Shown here piece after piece: positions 6,039 through 8,923 of a DNA stretch of 8,923 nucleotides. The stretch is from Turicibacter sp. (GTDB lineage: Bacteria > Bacillota > Bacilli > MOL361 > Turicibacteraceae), in assembly GCA_030531025.1 (NCBI GenBank), contig JAUMTV010000123.1, positions 1 through 8,923 on the forward strand. Reading direction: 5' to 3'. The number at the start of each line of letters is the position of its first letter. Position 1 is the first letter of the stretch. The translations under genes and the position numbers were made by a program. Below the pieces are notes generated by a model. The model was given only the letters and a program-made list of their open reading frames with translations, had not been told where the DNA came from and searched no databases.

Positions 6039-7676
6039 CTATTCTACAGAGATAATGTATGAATAAACTGGTTGTTGACCATCAAAGATTGTTACTTCAA
6101 CATCTTCAAATTTATTTTCAATGTATTCAGCTAATTCATCAGCTTCATCTTCGTCTACACCTTCTCCAAAAAGAATTGTGACGATTTCACTATCTTCATC
6201 AATCATTTTATCAACTAAGGCACATGCACTTTCAAAACGCTCTGGAACAGAAACAACAATGTCTTTATCTAAGATTCCGATAAAATCATTTTCTTTAATG
6301 TCTACCCCATTCATTTGTGTATCACGAACCGCATAAGTCACTTGTCCTGATTTTACTTCTGTAATGGCTTGATTCATTTCTTCAGTATTATCTTCAACTG
6401 AAGCATTCTCATTAAACATCATTAATGCTGTATAACCTTGTGGAATTGTTTTTGATGGAACAACCACAACGTTTACATCTTCAGTGACTTGTGCTGCTTG
6501 GTTAGCTGCCATGATGATATTACTATTGTTTGGTAAGATAATAATATTTTTTGCATTTAATTCATCAATCGCTTTTAAGAAGTCTTCTGTTGAAGGGTTC
6601 ATTGTTTGTCCACCTTCAATCACATAATGACATCCTTGCTCTTCGAATAATTGCTTAATTCCTTCACCGGCTACAACTGAAATAATTCCATATTCAGCTT
6701 GTTCACGTTTAGTTGGTGCTTCTTGTGGTGCATTTTGTCCAATAATTTCATTGTGCTGTTCTGTCATATTTTCAATTTTCAACTTCACAAATTCACCGTG
6801 TTTTTGAGCTAAATTTAAAGCTTCACCTGGTGTTAATGTGTGAACATGCACTTTAACGATGTCTTCATCTTGTACAACAACAATTGAGTTTCCTAACTTT
6901 TCTAAACGTCCACGGAAGACATCTTCTTTAAATGGTGTACGTTCTTCATCAATTCGTAAAATGAATTCTGTACAGTAACCAAATTCAACTTCATCGCTAG
7001 ATAAAGCCATTTGTGCAGATTCTCCAGCTGTTTCTGTTGCTGCTTCTAACGCAATTGTTTCACCTTTTAATGCTTTTAAAAATCCTTCAAAAATATAAGT
7101 TAATCCTTGTCCACCACTATCAACAACACCAACTTCTTTCAATACTGGTAATAGTTCTGGTGTACGATCTAAAGATACTTGCATTTCATTGACCACTAAT
7201 TCATATAAATCGACAATTGAATCAACTGTTTCGTATTTTGCAACAGCAGCTTCGGCTGACTCACGAGCAACGGTTAAAATTGTTCCTTCAACGGGCTTCA
7301 TAACTGCTTTATAGGCTGTTTTAACTCCGCTTTCCAACGCTTTTGCAATTTCTTCGATGTTCGCTTCGTCTTTCCCCTCAAGACCTGTTGCAAATCCTCT
7401 GAATAACTGAGATAAGATTACACCTGAATTTCCACGTGCACCCATTAGTAAACCACGTGATAAAACTTTTGCGACTTTCCCAATTGATGCTTCTTCTAAA
7501 GAAACTAATTCTTTAGCTCCAGCTGTCATCGTCATGCTCATATTCGTTCCTGTATCTCCATCTGGAACTGGGAAAACATTAAGCTGGTCTACATATTTTG
7601 ATTTATTCGCTAAGTTGTTAGCTCCGTTAATTACCATTTGCTTAAATACGATACCATTAATCTGTTTCAACGACAT
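6039..7676 (-). CDS. fakA: fatty acid kinase ATP-binding subunit FakA (YloV, DAK2 domain)
   Basis: FakA phosphorylates fatty acids held by the separate carrier protein FakB (DegV family), giving acyl-phosphate for PlsX/PlsY. The 545 residues match the usual length of about 550. The N-terminal DAK2 (dihydroxyacetone kinase L-like) domain spans about 1-200 and carries NVFPVPDGDTGTNM (33-46), with D39 and D41 as Mg-ATP ligands, and MGARGNSGVILSQL (from 78). A middle region and a C-terminal domain rich in acidic residues follow, as in YloV. There is no signal peptide or membrane segment, so it is cytosolic. The ATG is preceded by AGGAGGAG, and the stop codon of yloU overlaps that SD (TAGGAGGAG), so the two genes are probably translationally coupled. 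No FakB gene lies in the window; it is commonly unlinked. Confidence 0.95.
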   Translation of the reverse strand: MSLKQINGIVFKQMVINGANNLANKSKYVDQLNVFPVPDGDTGTNMSMTMTAGAKELVSLEEASIGKVAKVLSRGLLMGARGNSGVILSQLFRGFATGLEGKDEANIEEIAKALESGVKTAYKAVMKPVEGTILTVARESAEAAVAKYETVDSIVDLYELVVNEMQVSLDRTPELLPVLKEVGVVDSGGQGLTYIFEGFLKALKGETIALEAATETAGESAQMALSSDEVEFGYCTEFILRIDEERTPFKEDVFRGRLEKLGNSIVVVQDEDIVKVHVHTLTPGEALNLAQKHGEFVKLKIENMTEQHNEIIGQNAPQEAPTKREQAEYGIISVVAGEGIKQLFEEQGCHYVIEGGQTMNPSTEDFLKAIDELNAKNIIILPNNSNIIMAANQAAQVTEDVNVVVVPSKTIPQGYTALMMFNENASVEDNTEEMNQAITEVKSGQVTYAVRDTQMNGVDIKENDFIGILDKDIVVSVPERFESACALVDKMIDEDSEIVTILFGEGVDEDEADELAEYIENKFEDVEVTIFDGQQPVYSYIISVE

Positions 7677-7690
7677 GAATAATACTCCTC

Positions 7691-8056
7691 CTAGCGATCT
7701 AACCCTTTAACTCCTTGCACAAACACATTAACTTCTTTAACATGTTCTCCGAAAGTTTTTTCGATCACATATTGAACTTTTTTCTGAATTTCAAAACAAA
7801 CTTCTGAAACTTTAATACCAATTCCGACAATTACATATAAGTCTACAATTAGTTTATTATTTTCATCTGCGCGCAGTGTAACACCTTTACTATAATTCTC
7901 TTTTCCTAAAACAACAGCTAATCCATCTTTAACTAAATTTTTAGAAGCCATTCCGACAACACCGTAACATTCAGTTGTTGCGTTTCCAATGACTGTTGAA
8001 AGGGCATCTCTTGAAATGTCAATTCGACCATATTCATTTTTAATTTGGACTGTCAT
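7691..8056 (-). CDS. yloU: Asp23/Gls24 family protein YloU
   Basis: A 121-residue member of the Asp23/Gls24 (DUF322) envelope stress-related family, cytosolic and with no known enzymatic activity. Visible family features are the N-terminal GRIDISRDALSTVIGNATTECYGVVGM region, the central VDLYVIVGIGIKVSEV strand-turn-helix, and the C-terminal VKEVNVFVQGV. The open frame begins at a TTG at 8065, but that leaves only 1 base after the SD. The ATG at 8056 has GGGAGG about 10 bases upstream and starts MTVQIKNEYGRIDIS, as expected. It is the first gene of a two-gene unit with fakA, the same pairing as yloU-yloV in B. subtilis. The family name is firm; the exact role is unknown. Confidence 0.9.
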   Translation of the reverse strand: MTVQIKNEYGRIDISRDALSTVIGNATTECYGVVGMASKNLVKDGLAVVLGKENYSKGVTLRADENNKLIVDLYVIVGIGIKVSEVCFEIQKKVQYVIEKTFGEHVKEVNVFVQGVKGLDR

Positions 8057-8095
8057 AGGTGACAAACCTCCCTTATCGCTATATTCTTAAATTCA

Positions 8096-8124
8096 ATTTT
8101 ACTATATATTATACACATTGACAA
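8096..8124 (-). promoter_or_regulatory. sigma-A-type promoter for yloU-fakA
   Basis: On the minus strand TTGTCA (8124-8119), a 17-base spacer, and TAAAAT (8101-8096), 40 bases upstream of the yloU start. A TATAAT also lies in the spacer but without a matching -35 box. This promoter diverges from that of rpmB across about 70 bases of AT-rich DNA. Confidence 0.55.
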
Positions 8125-8195
8125 ATATAAAATGCCATGGACATAACCTAAAACCAACTTCTCATGACTATTATCTGTAATTATTTCAAAAAAAC

Positions 8196-8224
8196 TTGCT
8201 AATCAACAAAAAGTATGATAAATT
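8196..8224 (+). promoter_or_regulatory. sigma-A-type promoter for rpmB
   Basis: TTGCTA (8196-8201), a 17-base spacer ending in TGA, and TAAATT (8219-8224), an extended -10 form. It lies 45 bases upstream of the rpmB start codon, giving a short leader of about 40 bases with no structured regulator visible. Confidence 0.55.
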
Positions 8225-8269
8225 AATAGGAGTCTTAGATAAGAATGTGAAGTAAGGAGGTTTTTACTA

Positions 8270-8461
8270 ATGGCTCGTGTTTGTACAGTTACTGGACGTC
8301 GTACTAAAACAGGAAACGCTCGTTCACACGCTATGAACGCTTCAAAACGTACTTGGAAGTCTAACGTTCAAAAAGTTAAAATCTTAGTTAACGGTAAACC
8401 TAAAAAAGTATACGTTTCTGCTCGCGCATTAAAATCAGGAAAAGTAGAACGCGTTTATTAA
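8270..8461 (+). CDS. rpmB: 50S ribosomal protein L28
   Basis: L28 of the large ribosomal subunit, 63 residues, the normal length. The family pattern is clear: [20 protein letters not shown], then [31 protein letters not shown] and a terminal VERVY, close to the B. subtilis protein. It has a single cysteine (C5) rather than paired Cys-x-x-Cys motifs, so it is the zinc-free form. The strong SD AAGGAGGT lies about 10 bases before the ATG. It is monocistronic, with its own promoter and a strong terminator, and divergent from yloU-fakA as in B. subtilis. Confidence 0.98.
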   Translation: MARVCTVTGRRTKTGNARSHAMNASKRTWKSNVQKVKILVNGKPKKVYVSARALKSGKVERVY

Positions 8462-8462
8462 T

Positions 8463-8506
8463 AACATAAAAAAGGTTATCTCTTCGGAGATAACCTTTTT
8501 TATGTT
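8463..8506 (+). terminator. Rho-independent terminator after rpmB (UUCG loop)
   Basis: A perfect 20-bp inverted repeat (arms 8463-8482 and 8487-8506) closed by a TTCG tetraloop; the core is GGTTATCTC / GAGATAACC followed by six T. It begins right after the rpmB stop codon. The stem is symmetric enough to work on both strands. Confidence 0.95.
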
Positions 8507-8693
8507 ATTAACCCTTTTCTATTAACAATAACTCAATCTTGACTCAATTTTTATGAACTCTATCACTTTAGCTTTTTTCCGTAACTTTTAATATTTTAAT
8601 AAAGACATGGGAAGGTATTCTAACAGTGTAAAAGAAGAAGTAAGTTTATCCTAATGCTTTACCTACTTTAAAACATTCATCTTTTTAATGATA
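8507..8693. other. non-coding stretch with no recognisable feature
   Basis: About 190 bases of AT-rich DNA between the rpmB terminator and element copy 3. I see no open frame with a ribosome binding site, no convincing promoter and no strong hairpin here. Confidence 0.6.
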
Positions 8694-8922
8694 CTATATA
8701 AGTCCAGATAAATTTTCTTCATAGAAAATTTTTAAGCCCTAGTAGCGGAGGAGTAGATTTCTTTCAGAAATCGCTAGGTGACCCATTCCCTACCAGTGGA
8801 GGATACATTTACTTCGTAAATGGCAGGTGACCCCTGGACGATAGGGTGTTTTTATAAATAAAGGATATCAGTATTTTTTGTTTGCTACCTTAGATGTAGA
8901 ATACTTATCTGTTTATATATAG
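8694..8922 (+). mobile_element. BOX-like modular repeat element, copy 3, with two modules
   Basis: The only complete copy with modules, 229 bp. The left box (8694-8733) begins CTATATAAGTCCAGATAAAT and contains the same hairpin as copy 2. Two modules follow (8734-8784 and 8785-8833), then a right box (8834-8922) starting CTGGACGATAG and ending TCTGTTTATATATAG. Its two ends are imperfect inverted repeats (ACTATATA at 8693-8700 against TATATAGT at 8916-8923). The middle of the right box is diverged from copies 1 and 2, so this copy may belong to another subfamily. It lies in the same orientation as the others and not next to the HD-type gene. Confidence 0.75.
8734..8833 (+). repeat. two tandem stem-loop modules (51 and 49 bp) of element copy 3
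   Basis: The first module (8734-8784) is close to those of copy 1, with inner hairpin GATTTCT-TTC-AGAAATC and outer stem CCTAG/CTAGG. The second (8785-8833) has inner hairpin CATTTAC-TTC-GTAAATG and outer stem CCTACCA/TGGCAGG with one A-C mismatch. Three of the seven inner pairs are replaced by other Watson-Crick pairs between the two modules, while loop and length are unchanged. Both end GGTGACCC. Confidence 0.75.
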
Positions 8923-8923
8923 T

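Noticed and set aside
6121..6336. 71-codon serine-rich open frame on the plus strand inside fakA
   Set aside because: It is antisense to the acidic C-terminal region of fakA; the serine richness is the complement of Asp/Glu codons.

Overview
The window reads as chromosomal DNA of a low-GC Gram-positive bacterium (Bacillota). The evidence is its AT-rich composition, strong AGGAGG-type ribosome binding sites and a B. subtilis-like L28. It also has a compressed form of the core locus that in B. subtilis runs rpmB / yloU-yloV / recG / plsX / rnc. A Turicibacter-like lineage is my guess from general appearance, not something the sequence proves.

Layout. Position 1-207 is the right part of a modular repeat element (copy 1, left end outside the window). 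Position 222-749 (+) is a small HD-domain hydrolase resembling stand-alone (p)ppGpp hydrolases. Position 751-879 is a short copy of the same element (copy 2), followed by a bidirectional terminator at 901-933. On the minus strand, read right to left, come yloU (Asp23/Gls24 protein), fakA (fatty acid kinase ATP-binding subunit), recG, plsX, rnc and a short-chain dehydrogenase. rpmB (+) diverges from yloU near 8270 and ends in a near-perfect terminator hairpin. A third element copy (8694-8922) closes the window.

Transcription units that I can support are: divergent promoters for rpmB and yloU-fakA with a terminator after fakA; a strong promoter for recG, running on into plsX with a second possible -10 box; and a separate promoter for rnc ending in a terminator just before the dehydrogenase gene. 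Five start codons were assigned by ribosome binding site and family alignment. For yloU, recG, plsX and the dehydrogenase they lie inside the longest open frame. FakA and PlsX are functionally linked: FakA, with a FakB partner not seen here, phosphorylates exogenous fatty acids to acyl-phosphates, and PlsX interconverts acyl-phosphate and acyl-ACP. The fapR, fabD, fabG and acpP genes that surround plsX in B. subtilis, and smc-ftsY after rnc, are not present here.

The most unusual content is the repeat family. It has a conserved left box, a variable number of 49-51 bp stem-loop modules (zero, two, and at least two plus a partial), a right box of about 87 bp, and imperfect terminal inverted repeats. 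The architecture resembles pneumococcal BOX elements (boxA-boxBn-boxC), but the sequence is different. Module stems show compensatory changes, so folding appears to be selected. Two copies tightly bracket the HD hydrolase gene, which has no visible ribosome binding site.
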